Assembly: GCA_000827265.1 (NCBI GenBank)
Contig: KN834761.1
Span: 844,322 to 908,321 of the forward strand
Length of the DNA stretch: 64,000 nt
From: Collybiopsis luxurians FD-317 M1
Taxonomy: Eukaryota > Basidiomycota > Agaricomycetes > Agaricales > Omphalotaceae
Reading direction: 5' to 3'
Shown here: piece by piece, positions 11,767-23,067 of the stretch
How the letters are laid out: every line of letters begins with the position of its first letter
How positions within the stretch are numbered: the stretch's first letter is position 1
Notes under the pieces: generated by a model
Databases searched by the model: none
Told to the model about the DNA's origin: nothing
Seen by the model: the letters and a program-made list of their open reading frames with translations, nothing else
Translations under genes and position numbers: made by a program

Positions 11767-12467
11767 TTACAATAGAGTCCCTACAACAGCAGCAACAACG
11801 ACAACAACAAATTTCAACACATCCTTTCCTGTTACAACATTCCCCGAGGCGCCGCCGACTAGACCAGAGCCAGAAGATGGTGGTGATGAACTTGTGGCAG
11901 GGAATGCGGGTATAGTATCAGAACCAGCAGGAGCGCCGGGAGTTGTGGTAGCCCCAGGAAAGGCCGTATCAGCTTTGCTAGTAGTACCTGGCACCGAGGT
12001 CACCGAAATACTAAGAGAAGATTCGATGGAGTTTAAGAGGGGCAATGAGGTTCCGGTAGAATCAGCGACTGCCAGCCATGGTCATGGTTATTCAAAGATG
12101 GACATGTCAACCAGAGAAAAGAGAGGACATACGATTGCAGGTCACTTTGAAAAAGGCTTCAAGTTCAGTTGTTTCTATCTGTTCAACGGGGGTCGTTGAT
12201 GAGCAGGTAGTGTTTGCGCCAATGCAAGCGCCGGCGTCCGCAGAGATGGCTATCAAGTTGGTGCACAGGCATTGTGTATTGTATTTTCCATTGGCACTGT
12301 AAATCCGAGTCGTCGTTGAAGAGGGCACCAGTTCAAGATATTACCCACTCGGTGCATCCAGAAGCAGCAGCACTTTGTTGAGCGCAATCTTGAGCACAGG
12401 GCGAGGTCGTCTGGGACCAGACGATGGTGGTGAAGAAAGTGAAAATGGTGAAGAGGAGAGACAACAT
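11767..12467 (-). CDS. CFEM-domain GPI-type surface protein
   Basis: Model on the minus strand: exons 12349..12467, 12133..12296, 11767..12068; 194 residues; introns 52 and 64 nt. Residues 1-18 are a signal peptide (MLSLLFTIFTFFTTIVWS). Residues 24-93 hold exactly eight cysteines (24, 28, 38, 49, 51, 64, 71, 93) in CFEM order, including the GC-x-D-x8-CLC core. Asp40, the residue that binds haem iron in characterised CFEM proteins, is kept; its codon is split by the first intron. A Ser/Thr/Pro-rich stalk (about 100-170) follows, and then a hydrophobic tail (VLKFVVVVVAAVVGTLL), as expected for GPI anchoring. CFEM proteins act at the cell surface in haem/iron capture, adhesion or host contact. 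Which of these applies here cannot be told. Confidence 0.88.
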
Positions 12468-12567
12468 GGCTAAGGAACCTGGCAGGTCGCTTGAGATGTC
12501 GAGGCCTTTTTATTATGATTGTGGACATTTTTGACATACCGCGACATGTACAGGCCAACAGTACTTA

Positions 12568-12791
12568 CTGTCCCATTTCGTTCAATTCGACAGTCACGGG
12601 TCACAGGGCCTGAAAATGTCGAAATCTTTTGACCTGTCACACCGAAAAAGGCAAAACTTGCCCTCAAATTACAGCTTTGACCGCCGAAATTGTCGACAAA
12701 TTATTATCTTAAAAGGAAGTTTGTCGAAATCAAAGTTTCGTCAGTCGTGTCACGAGTCACAAGGTGTGTCGAATTGGACAGAATGGGACAG
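12568..12791. mobile_element. MITE, Tc1/mariner-like
   Basis: A 224 bp element with terminal inverted repeats of about 24 bp: CTGTCCCATTTCGTTCAATT at the left and CTGTCCCATTCTGTCCAATT as the reverse complement of the right end, 3 mismatches in 20. TA dinucleotides flank both ends (12566-12567 and 12792-12793), the usual Tc1/mariner target duplication. The interior repeats the word TGTCGAAAT and has no ORF. It sits about 100 bp upstream of the CFEM gene start and so may affect its promoter. Confidence 0.8.
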
Positions 12792-14006
12792 TATGATGGA
12801 ATGATACTAGTAAGCCCTGCCTATATTGCAAAAGGGCCATCTTTAGCATGTATATTGCTGATAACCAAGAATTTTTCCGGAAATTCAAGAATGACCGATT
12901 CAAAAGTTTCTTGAAGGTTATCCGGCCATTTATGAAATTTGGTCCTTCGTAGCTTGCAAAACGATTCATCCAAATCGAATGGTCGAGTTATGAAACTAGG
13001 GACCGATGGGCAGTTGAGCATGGATGGAGGGATCTACTGTTATTTTGGTGGCAGAGAACGCAGAGGACCACTATGTCTTGACAATGACTATGTCCTGTTT
13101 AAACGGGGATAAGCGCTCATGAAAAAGTTAAAACCGACCGTAGGAACGAGTTATTTTTGGACTCGCTATACTTGCTCTTTATGAAATTTAAAAGAAGAAG
13201 GGGTGATTCAAGTAGGAGGTGGAATGGACAATGAGTTGAGGATCAAATGCTCAGATTCATCGTGGTACTTGTTTATTGTCTAGATTCGATGTCAGCGAAG
13301 ACTAGACGCCACTGCCGTGGAGGGTACCTTGCTTGAGGGCATCTTAGGGAAGGGAAAGAGTTCCTAAAGGACACAAAAAGCTAAATAATTGACATTACGA
13401 GAAAGGGAAGGAAGCAACAAAGGGGAAGAGGAAGAGGGAGATGGATGAGAGTTATGGAACGGCAAGGCGGCGGGCGTTAATCAAAGTCGCGGCTTTTCAT
13501 GCATGGTATTGAGGTACCAATAGACTGTGCAAGCAAGCAAGGTGATTAGCATAGTCGTATTGATCATGGATGGTTCTTCCTTTCTCTTGACCGTGACAGA
13601 AATTCTGATAAAAGATTCAAGAATGTCCGCCGACTTTGGACAGTTAAAGTTGAAACCTGTGCCAAGCTTGTCCAAGCTCTGTTTGCTATATTGAATATGA
13701 TCGCCGTGGCCGGACTGTGATGGTCGCTCGCAGTCGCCGAGAGTAGTACGCATTCCGCCGGCAGTGGTGGAGAACTGGGAAGGTACCTCGGTGTTGCCTC
13801 GATGGGGTTGGTATGGTTTATCATATCAGTATCAGCTATCTCGAACAGATAAAGTTTGATAAACATGTACACTTTATGGACCCAAATCCAATCTGGGCTA
13901 GGTATGCGATCTACAGTATACCCGAGTCCCTCTGACTCTGAAATGGCTGGAAGGAACTGGCCTGTGTGCGGAGGCCATTGAGTACAGCCCGAGATCCCGA
14001 GGGACG
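12792..14006. other. intergenic, no firm gene
   Basis: About 1.2 kb between the MITE and the GATA promoter. A minus-strand ORF at 13481-13753 (90 codons) ends in a hydrophobic segment (TTMLITLLACTVYWYL) and a short basic tail; it may be the last exon of an unknown protein, but no convincing upstream exon was found. The 160-codon minus ORF at 13564-14046 overlaps it in another frame. Neither is called as a gene. Confidence 0.3.
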
Positions 14007-14159
14007 TTATCTTAGCGCCACATGACCTATTATCAAATCTTATCAAATCACTATTCGGCCTAGTACACGAAATCCGAGGAATCTGATTGGCTAGAGGTTA
14101 TCTTATTTTATCTTACCCCGTCAATTTCTGCTCTTGTTGACTGCCTTCGTCCTGTTATC
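14007..14159. promoter_or_regulatory. cluster of GATA-factor motifs upstream of GATA gene
   Basis: Six TTATC (GATAA on the minus strand) motifs lie in 153 bp: starts 14007, 14030, 14040, 14098, 14108 and 14155. Two form an exact tandem 10-mer, TTATCAAATC at 14030-14039 and 14040-14049. This differs by one base from the reverse complement of the ATCWGATAA site used by Sre-type regulators. About 0.3 such 5-mers are expected by chance in 153 bp of balanced sequence on both strands. Autoregulation of the downstream GATA gene is the inference. Confidence 0.55.
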
Positions 14160-14259
14160 TCATCTTACGCGGCTTCGTCGCTGTACGCCTCGTTCAGCAC
14201 CGCCAACTTTTGCCTTTGACAACGTTCCAACCGACGTGCAGCTGTTCTGACTCTGATTT

Positions 14260-14323
14260 GTAAGTCCAAGTCGGTCGGACGCCCTATACAGACATTTTGT
14301 TCATACGCTTTCATTAATTCCAG
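14260..14323 (+). other. probable 5' UTR intron of the GATA gene
   Basis: GTAAGT donor at 14260 and ATTCCAG acceptor ending at 14323, 64 nt, 17 nt before the ATG. It fits the local intron style. Confidence 0.5.
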
Positions 14324-14340
14324 GCAACGATATCTTGAAA

Positions 14341-17300
14341 ATGACTTCAACTATGGAACCAACGGTGGCCATTCACTCTTCTTCAATTTCCGCGATTTCG
14401 AAATATTCTTCATATGCAAACGGCCCTACGCCAAGCATGGAACATCATATTCGACAACATATGAATCAACAGCAGTCCGAAGTCTCCTCACCGTCATCCA
14501 CAGCTTCACCAACCTTGCCTTCGCCTTCAGCACAGACTCCGGACAAGACTGCTGATTTTCGCGTTTCAAAGTCTCCAGTGTCGCCTACACTGACAAGCGA
14601 CAGTCAACAAACTTTTATGACCAAGATTTCTCCGCCCAGGCAGGGTTGTGAGAATTGTCATACGCTTGAAACTCCAATGTGGAGGAGAGATTCCGAGGGA
14701 AGGACAGTTTGTAATGCTTGCGGTGAGTAGAAATGAATTTCTCGTATACTCTGTTTCGTATCGGGGAAAAGATGTCACTCGTCTGGCTCTCTATCGCACG
14801 GTTTCAACATATCAGGTTCAAGTCGTGTTAACTGATGAGTTGATGTCGAGTTTCTTCCAATCATGCTAAATTCTTCTCGGAGCTTTTACCCAAATTATGT
14901 CTCGCTCGACCTATCAGACTGAGCATATTTCATATTCATGCTTTCTCACAAACATTTTCCGCGAAATCTCTCTTCCTAGTTTTGGAGGAGAGCAAACGCC
15001 TGTTTTCGATTGCCATCATTCGTTATCACTTTTCATGTCTTATTCCCTCTTTCTTTACACGTGGTATCGCGGTGTGCACCTTTTACGCGTTTGGCGAGTC
15101 AATTGAAAGGGGGGGCAAACGAGATGGGGTATGCATGCCATTATTATCATATCACGATCGGCAATGTCGTTCCAGGCGTGTTTTTCGTGCGGCCAAGGCC
15201 TGTTTGCGCTGTATTTCCTGTCGCTTCGCGTTGCATTCGACTTGCAATGCCCGCACGGTCTTTGCCTGTTTATCGTGATGGGTTCCTAGATTCGTTTCTG
15301 TCCGTGCCCGTGCTCAGCTAGACGCCCATATTCCATCTCCTTGCTTCTTCCCTTCATGTTCATCTAGAACGAACACTCCTCTTTTCGGTGTGCTCTGCAA
15401 TCGTTAGTCGTTTCCCACTTACTACTTGGGCTTTCGGGGCTTTGTGGTAAAACACTCTTTCGCTCCCCCCCAACTTCATTCCCTCTTTCTCGTTGGTTTC
15501 TTCCTTCTTCAACTCCTACTTTATGATTATGATGACGATCGATACCGATACTGACGCCCGTTTTTGGACTCGATTTTCTTCTTCTAGGCTTATACGCCAA
15601 GGCCGGAAAAGGACGTCGACCTGCAGCAGCCTCCTCATCTACAGCCCCATCGCCATCATCATCAAGCACTACGACTCCTTCGATAAACGGAAATTCGTCA
15701 TCCGCGGCTCCTACTACTGCTGCAGAAGGCACAGCCAACTCGCCTAGATCTCCCGTTCCGCCGGGGTCGTTTTTTAACCTTGCTCCAAATCTTCCTTCTC
15801 CTCATCCTCCAGCCACGCCAGGCTTACTACCCTTATCAGCAGCAACCCTGAATCATCATCAGCCTATCGCACCAGCTCCTCCGCCTTCATCACAACAACA
15901 ACCAGCACCGATACTTTCTCCACCACCAACCTTACCAGCCGGCACCTGTCCCGGCGACGGACGCTGCGACGGCACCGGAGGCCAATCAACGTGTTCAGGC
16001 TGTCCTACGTATAACAACAGTGTCAACAACGCATTCGCAATGTGTGCGAGGCTTGAAGAAGACGATGGAGATCGGAAACGGGAACGGGGTGCTCCTTCTC
16101 AACTACCGCAACAACAACCACAACATTATTCTACTTCTGCTACGACTACGACGAGCGTTGCAACAAGTCATTCAATGCCCCCGCCGCCTCCTCAACATAT
16201 AGGCTCGTCTTCCACGGCCGCGGGCTCGGGCTCGGGTGCAGCCTCTGGTTCGGGTGTCTCGGGTTCGTCGTCGTCGATGATGATGGGCGGAGAACCGACG
16301 GCCCTTGCCATGAGTGCTTCTTCTGGTGGCGGCGCTTCTGGCTCGGGGGGTGAACACCATCACCATCCCGGAGGTGGTGGAGCGGGTGGGGGAGCGGGCG
16401 GAGGTGGGGCCGGTGGAGGCTCGAACGATGCTAATGGTGGAGGTGGGGGTGGGGGCGGTAGTCCCGGTGGAGGGAACGCTAAAAAGGTTCGAGGAGTCGT
16501 GGGTGCGTTGAGCTGCGCCAATTGCGGTACGAGTGCGACTCCGTTGTGGAGGAGGGATGATGTTGGGAATAATATATGTAATGCTTGTGGTGAGTTTTTT
16601 GCCGTGTGATTTCTTTGAGAGAGTTTTGTTTTTGTTTTTGGTTTTTTGGGAGCGTCAGGGGTGTAGTCGTATCCATGTTTGCGCTGTGGGCGTGGGCGTG
16701 TGTGATATGCTCTAGTTTCTCCTAGTCATAAAATTATGTTTTTTTTTTTTTCTTCCGAAAACTCCCGACCCGATTAATTACTCATTCTTCTTTCTTTCTC
16801 TTTTCTTCAGGACTCTACTTCAAATTGCATGGAACCCACCGTCCGACCTCGTTGGTGAAACCGACCATCAAACGAAGAAAACGTGTTCCAGCCGCTTCTG
16901 GAGCGGGCGCGCCAATACCTATGCGAATGACCGATCAAGCTGCCGCCGAGGCGCTCGTCTCTGTCGGTCGAGTCGGCGCGGGTGGAAGTAGTTCTGCCCC
17001 CGGCGAGGAAAGCGACGGTCTGGATCTGGATACCTCCGAGGGTGATCAGCCGAAGAAGAAGAAGGCGAAGAGGAGTAAAGATGATGGGAGTGCTGGGGGT
17101 CAGCATCATTGGATAGGCGAAGGTGCTGGTGGTGGATCGTCCCCCGAGCACCATCTGCATCGACCTGGGTCGATACCTCCGATGCAGTTTATACATCCTT
17201 CATTACGCCCTGGTGCGCCTGGGTTCGCTCATACGGGGGGGATGCTTCCCGGGATTAATTCTATGGATATAGCCCATGGAGGAGCTGGAGGGGATCCGAC

Positions 17301-17940
17301 GAAAGCGGGGGGGCCGCATGGGGTTATGTTTATACCTGGTGGACCGGGTGTTCCCGGTACGGCGGGTGCAGGGGGGTTCGTTCGTGCGGGCTCGGGAAGT
17401 CGAAGTCATTCGCCACTGAGCAGTCCCCAGCATGCGGCTCTGCATCCACCGGCCGGTACCCTGATCCTTCCTGCTCCCCATGGACCAGGCGGGATTCTCC
17501 AGCCGCTCGAAGTTCCTGGCTCGGGCGGGGGACACGTCATGGTGAACGTTGTCGGGCCCGGTGTGTACGCTGTCATACCGAGTTTGGGGGATTTGGAGAG
17601 GCATTATGCGGAGCTTGGGGATCAGAAGAAGAGGATGGAGGAGATGTTGGATAGGACGGAGAGGATGATGCAGGGGTTGAAGAGGGGGATGGAGGATTTG
17701 AGGGGTGCGAGTGTGCCTCCTCCGCCTCCGCCGTCGTCGTCTTCTGCTCCTGCTGGTGCTGGTTCGAGACCGCCGTCGACGGCTCCTCCGGCGACAGCCG
17801 CTGCTCCAGGCTCAGGACCGGCACCCTCTCCCGCTCCTTCGGTTCCGTTACAAAGACCGTCGTCGAGCGGTGGAAGTGGTGAAAAAGAACGAAGGGAGAG
17901 TGTTTGGGCTGTGGTTGATCCGTCGATTCGAGGGGAGTGA
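14341..17940 (+). CDS. two-finger GATA transcription factor, Sre/Urbs1/Cir1-type iron regulator
   Basis: Model: join(14341..14722, 15588..16589, 16811..17940), 837 residues. Finger 1 has C103-x2-C106-x17-C124-x2-C127; finger 2 has C437-x2-C440-x17-C458-x2-C461 with the usual [11 protein letters not shown] tail. Between them, C248/C254/C263/C266 form the short cysteine-rich region ([21 protein letters not shown]), which is the hallmark of fungal siderophore/iron GATA repressors and binds iron or Fe-S. Long Ser/Pro-, Gly- and His-rich linkers separate these parts. Near residues 715-765 a charged coiled coil ([20 protein letters not shown]) precedes a Pro/Ser-rich end. In known relatives this protein represses iron uptake and siderophore genes when iron is plentiful. 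The introns (865 and 221 nt) are much longer than elsewhere in the window. Both split the same Gly codon after NAC in their fingers. Confidence 0.9.
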
Positions 17941-19039
17941 GTGAGTTAGGAGCGAGAGAATCATTACCGCACGCACGCACGCACGCACTTTTGTTCCCCT
18001 CTATCAAAACCGATTAGGATTATTTGTCGTCGTTTTTGGTTTGTTTTTCTTTTGCTTCTTATTTTTTTCTTTCTTTCCTTGTTTGTTTTCGCTATTCTGC
18101 AATGTTTTTTTGTTTTTCTTGCTGTCCTCCGAGTCGATACTACATTACTTATCTTTTTTAAAAAAGCTGGACGTTTTTTATTAATTTTTTCTTTTCGCTT
18201 TCTATCCTTTTATTTCTCTTTCATTTTTTTGGTATCTGCATTATCTTTTTCTTATTTTTTTGTCTTACTTTGTCGTGTTGTCCAGCAGTTGATACGTACG
18301 TACGTACGTACTTGTTTGATTATGAGGTCAATGTCGGGTATGGTATGTTATGTTATGTATGGTATGGCATGATGGTATGGTACGGTACGGTACGGTGATA
18401 TGTTTATCTTAAATATGCGCAAGTCGGTTTCCTTGTTTATTATACGCAGTAGTACTAGTACTACAATTCAATGAAATATTCATATTTCTGATATGTATTT
18501 GGGTGTGTTTGTGCTTGTGCCTATTCTATTGCAACCTCGATCCAGAAAGAGTCAAAAGTCGGAAGGGGGGCACTCGAACTGGAGGACTGATGTTTGCCGT
18601 AGTTCACTGAGGCTGAACAAGGTGTGAAAAGCATGCGTACAGCAGTTTGGACATGTGTTGTTGGATATGATTTTCATGCTCGGCATGAGTAGGCCCAGTA
18701 GCATACACGTATAACCGTGGAAAACGGAAGAAGAGTAAGTAACAGTGAAGGGCCACTGTACATTTCCAAGTTGGTTTCATTGGTGAAGTGGAGTCATTTT
18801 GAAGATATTATTTTTCCCCAAGTACGTTGATGAAAGCGTCTCGACAGATGTTGTAATACGCTACGCTGTCGGAAGCTGGAGCAATAACCGGTTGAATGGA
18901 GTAATATGTTTATTTATCGTCGTTGTCGTTGGCTGCTGTGGGGATTTATCGAAAATCCCAGTAATATCTAAAAGAAAAAATGTGCTACGAATTCAACGGA
19001 GATGGGTCTTACCGGCAAAGGTTGTGACGCTTGGGACAA
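17941..19039. other. 3' flank with low-complexity DNA
   Basis: T-rich 3' flank of the GATA gene, (TACG)n at about 18293-18311, and GGTATG/GGTACG-type simple repeats at 18338-18397. No gene is supported. Confidence 0.6.
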
Positions 19040-20110
19040 TCCCCGCGAACGAGCGAACGAACGGTACGTGGTTGGAAAGGACAACCTGTTGAAGGCCTGC
19101 AAGTGCGATTCTTGGGCAAATGACTCGAACAAAAAAAGCTGTCAAGTGAAAGAATGGGAAAAGTAAACGCGATTGCGTTCCACCTATTCCCTGACGAAAG
19201 TTCGGAATGGTGCGTTGATGAGAAACCGGCCTGGGACTTGGATAAACCGGTGGTAGGTGAACGGAGTTAACCCATCGGAAGATTGTATTCGATCTTTTGG
19301 CACCGAAGGTGGGCCCTGATACCCGAACTAGCTGTTTGAAAAAGGAATGACAAACAGATGAACGACCAAGTGATAACTGGGAAGGGTGACCCATTGAGAA
19401 ACCAGTCCTGGGTCTTCGAAGAACCGCGGCCGAATATGTGGCGGTGAACAGAGCTATCCCAACGGAATATTTTTAAGCTAGGAATCTGATTAACCTGCAT
19501 CGAAGTGAGCCCTTCATACCCGATTCTTTTCTAAAGAAACGACCAATGAGCAAACGAACGAGTAATAGCTCCAAAGAATAAGTTGCTGAGAAATCGTACC
19601 TGAAATAGCGACCGAATCCGTGTTAGATGAAGGAAGGTATCACGGCGGAAGATTTGCAAACTACGTATCTGATCTGTGTACACAAAAGATGAGTCCTGAA
19701 GCCTGATCCGCTTTGTTGAGAACCAGTCCTGGAACTTGTAAAAAGCGGCCAGATCCGTGCTAGGTAAACGGAGTCACCGAAGCGAAAAGTTGCAAGCAGC
19801 GTATCTGATCTTTCTACATCGAATTGAGCCATGAGCCTTGATTTGGTTGTTTGAAAATCACCGAAGAATGGACGAACGAATGAGCGATGACTTGTCATAA
19901 AAGCTGCCATATCTGGGGAAAGTGAACGCGACGCGTTCTAGCTATCTCAACGGAAGAATTACAAGCTATGTGTAAATCTGATCTGCGTAAACCAAAGATA
20001 AGCGCTAGTGAGCTCCGATGGTTGATTTGTTTCAACGACCTCCCTCGGTGTCCACGAGTTTGTAAATGCAACGGTGATATCATCATGTCAAGGACACACA
20101 GGAATGACAA
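19040..20110. repeat. degenerate tandem repeat array, unit about 130-195 bp
   Basis: About six diverged copies in the same orientation. Recurrent blocks in order: GAGAAACCAGTCCTGG (starts about 19220, 19395, 19589, 19717), a CGGCC..AT..GTG block, GTGAACG.AG, an AACGGAAGA.TT.CAAGC.A block, GTATCTGATCTG.., a GAAGTGAGCC block, then GTTTGAAAA and CGAACGAACGA near unit ends. The last unit (about 19896) and the first (about 19150) share the variant GTGAACGCGACGCGTTC. There is no coding potential. It could be a minisatellite or the inside of a decayed element. Confidence 0.7.
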
Positions 20111-21105
20111 ATGTTATTGAATAACTTTCCCGGTCGTTGATACGCAGGATGATAAACGGAAGACAAAGTCGCTGATCCTGGACTTCTGAATCAGATGAAC
20201 TGCAAAAGTAGTTGAAGGTAGTAGCGATCCAAAGATACATCGATATAACGGTTACGCTTTAGCACTTAGCTAAATGATGATGAGGTATCATTGAAGCAGA
20301 ATATGGTGGAGTGCCACGAAGAGATGGTTGCTGTTAACTCGCATAGCAAAAAGGTTCGAGAAGCGAAAGTGGGCAAAAAGTCTGTAAGCGCGGGCGGGGA
20401 TCAGCGTCTCACGTGCTCGAGTTCAAGCCGAGTCCGCCGAGCAGCACAGAAACTCGAAATTCACTCTCTTAATTCCCTCCCTTTCAGAGTTCCCCGGGAT
20501 CATCCAGTGGCTACTGCTTCAAACTATTCCTCGACTGAACTCTTTGTCTTTTGATAAGCTTTGGACCATCGGAGAAATCTTCGAGATTCGCGATTCAAAC
20601 TCTTCGTCTCCTCGTCAATCACTTGAAGTGCGTCCTGACCTCAAGACATCAAGTCGAGGGCAATAAAAAGCGCTCGGAGTCACTGGGACGGGTCAAACTT
20701 CGGAAGATAGATCAGCCCACAAGCAGTATGCTTTGTTTTTGTGTGCGATGCTAGGAACGCCTGACTTGTAGTTCTCGATCAACTCAGGATGAGATCATGT
20801 CTCGTCAGATTCGAAAGCTAAATCCATACAAGAATTTAGAGTGCTGCTGACATATGAACATATGTACTTTCTTTGTAAATCCATTGTTCGATTTTCCGGC
20901 AGGCCAACGGATCTGCGTTCCAGGAATAGAGGTCATTCATTCTAAAGTTTGATAGCGAGGACCCACAAAACGTCGAGGCGATGATCAGCATTCATACCTC
21001 CTCTGCTATTCGCGATAAGGACCTACAAATATTCCGCTATTGATTACTATAAAAAAATGGACGCAAATGATGACTGTAGGTCGCGCACCTACAAAAAGCT
21101 ACGCG
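20111..21105. other. intergenic, nothing recognised
   Basis: About 1 kb with only short chance ORFs. Confidence 0.4.
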
Positions 21106-21112
21106 TATAAAT
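21106..21112 (+). promoter_or_regulatory. TATA box for the DUF6593 gene
   Basis: TATAAAT 66 bp before the ATG at 21178, with a pyrimidine/CCAAG leader between. Confidence 0.55.
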
Positions 21113-21177
21113 GTGCGGCCTAACTCGACTCCATTTCCCCAAAGCCAAATTCCCCCCTTCCATCCACCGACACCAAG

Positions 21178-21907
21178 ATGGCTAACCCTTTCGCGATATG
21201 GAACACAGTACACCGCGATGAGATGGGCAATCAAGTCTTTTCAGAACCAGCACCTTCGATCTACGGAGCCCTTCCCTTTGCCTATCCCACAGATTCCCCT
21301 CCACTCATGTCGTTCGCCTTCACCAATTTTAACCCTTCCATCGCGTCCTGTATCGTCCTGGGCCCGAATGGCTCGCCACAATTTCGGGTGTTGACGGATC
21401 CCTTAATGCCTGGATATACGATGGTGAAGACAACAGACGGAAAGAGCTGTGCACTGATCGAGTGGGGGCCGCCAGCGAAGGTTGAAATTCGTGGTACGAT
21501 CTCTAAACAACCAGCATCGAATTTTTTGAGACCCTCGCTTGATGGACGGTAAACATCATCTCTGTCTGACCTTTTAAGTATTAGACTCTTTGACTGATCG
21601 TCGCTCTTTTATTTAGATACAGAATAATGGTCATCGGCTCCCGAGAATTCATGTGGTTCCCAGATCATGGGCATGGAACTATATCAGTACGTGGTTCAAT
21701 TTCGCTACTAGATCAGGGTAGCTCACTAATTTGACGTCGCAGCTCTACACTGTCAGTTCTTCTGAAAATCCGGAGTTTTTGGGTAGAATTTCGCGAAGTG
21801 GTAGGGCGATTAGACTCGATATGACGCAAAATGCGGTTCGGGCGGGCCTGTTGCAAGCGTGTATCACCGCTACAGTTCTTCTTCAAAACGGTCAGAATAT
21901 TGACTAG
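21178..21907 (+). CDS. DUF6593-type protein
   Basis: Model: join(21178..21548, 21617..21686, 21743..21907), 201 residues; introns 68 and 56 nt, phase checked. The pattern matches the small basidiomycete family DUF6593: an N-terminal PLMSFAFTNFNPSIASCIVL..NGSPQFRVLTD block, then TTDGKSCALIEWGPPAKVEIRG, a GR-YRIMVIGSREFMWF block, and a C-terminal RLDMTQNAVRAG..TATVL helix. The family is common and multi-copy in Agaricomycetes and has no assigned biochemical role. No signal peptide or membrane span is seen, so a cytosolic protein is likely. All three exons are needed to give the family's usual length. Confidence 0.75.
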
Positions 21908-22428
21908 GAAATGTGGTTCGGCCGAGCTTGAATCTGATGTTGCTGCGGGACAGTGGACAGGCGTTCCGACTCAATACATAATTGGACCTCGCATTGCAAG
22001 GATATATCTTGTATTTCCCTTTTCTTTTGAATGTAACTTCACTGGCCCCGAAGTGGCCTATCATTACTTGTTGAATGAATCTATGATACTTATGTCAACC
22101 AACCAAGTTTAGAGAATTTAGTGATGGCAAGCCGTCCAGACTCGTGGCTGAATGGATTCAATGTTGAGGTACTCGGCTCAGCATCTCAGTAAAGAAGCAG
22201 AGGAGCACCAGTAGATGCCATTTGACCTCGTAATAGTGGTATAAGGGTGGCAAAGAGATTGGGAACATACAACAATACAGGGCTATCTAGCTAGCTTTAT
22301 TTAAGTCAAGCCACTACGGTGAGTAATTGGCCCTCGACTGAAATACAATCCAATATTTGACGCCCCTCCTGAAGTTGACGAGATTGAGAATACATATCAA
22401 TGAAAGTGAGATGCACAATCGATACGGA
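21908..22428. other. intergenic, convergent 3' flanks
   Basis: Space between the DUF6593 gene (+) and the secreted-protein gene (-). Nothing else seen. Confidence 0.5.
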
Positions 22429-22968
22429 TTAGTTTCCGTCGTTTCGGCACTGGAACAGGTCGGAAAAAAAAAAGGAAAAGAAATTAGGTATAGAACCTTG
22501 CGCCAAGTTCTAAGTTACTTACGCAGACAGAGATTACATCGTTACCGCAAGTTCCCGAATTGGGGTCAGTGCGACAAGCATACCTAGAAAATTGATTAAG
22601 CTAAGTGGCGTCGATTCACACAATCTGAGATATTTTTTCTCACTTGAGTCCAGTGAAGGTATTGGTATAACCATCGAAGAGGATGGGAGGCGGGCTGCAT
22701 GCAAAGATTCCTTCAGTGCAAGGGTTCTCATTAGTTATCAACCCATCGACAGGGTTACAACTGTCATCGTAAACCGTCCCTAGTGGCACATTAGACATGA
22801 GTTTGGGACAAATGGGCAACTGATAGTGCTCTTGAGTGGAGGAGTCAGCTTACATTTGTTGAAACCGTCGCCGAGGGACTGAACATTGCCAATACCATAG
22901 TTGAAGCCAGGACAAATGGCAAGAACAGAGCTGGCAAAGATAAAAGGTAGACAGAAAGCGGCTCTCAT
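22429..22968 (-). CDS. small secreted cysteine-rich protein
   Basis: Minus-strand model: exons 22854..22968, 22644..22779, 22523..22583, 22429..22449; 110 residues; introns 74, 60 and 73 nt. Residues 1-17 are a signal peptide (MRAAFCLPFIFASSVLA). The mature part begins ICPGFNYGIGNVQSLGDGFNKW, continues TVYDDSC, NPCTEGIFACSPPPI, GLKYACR and GTCGNDVISVCC, and ends RNDGN. Nine cysteines in the mature part point to a disulphide-bonded extracellular protein. Similar small secreted proteins (SSPs) are widespread in wood-decay and symbiotic mushrooms. The biochemical function is unknown. The last exon is only 21 nt. A TATAAAA lies about 95 bp upstream. Confidence 0.8.
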
Positions 22969-23060
22969 TATGGAGACAAAGTTTTATCCAGAGAAGAGAG
23001 GGCTTGAAGAAACAGAATAAACGAGGCTTGTTGAATCCCCTAGGCTCTGAGGCATAGACC

Positions 23061-23067
23061 TTTTATA
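23061..23067 (-). promoter_or_regulatory. TATA box for the secreted-protein gene
   Basis: TATAAAA on the minus strand, 93-99 bp before the ATG at 22968. Confidence 0.6.

Noticed and set aside
13564..14046. 160-codon minus-strand ORF upstream of the GATA gene
   Set aside because: Overlaps the GATA-site cluster and another ORF in a different frame; the peptide has no recognisable family features.
19040..20110. CRISPR-like array
   Set aside because: Units are long and diverged without regular repeat/spacer structure, and the genome is fungal.
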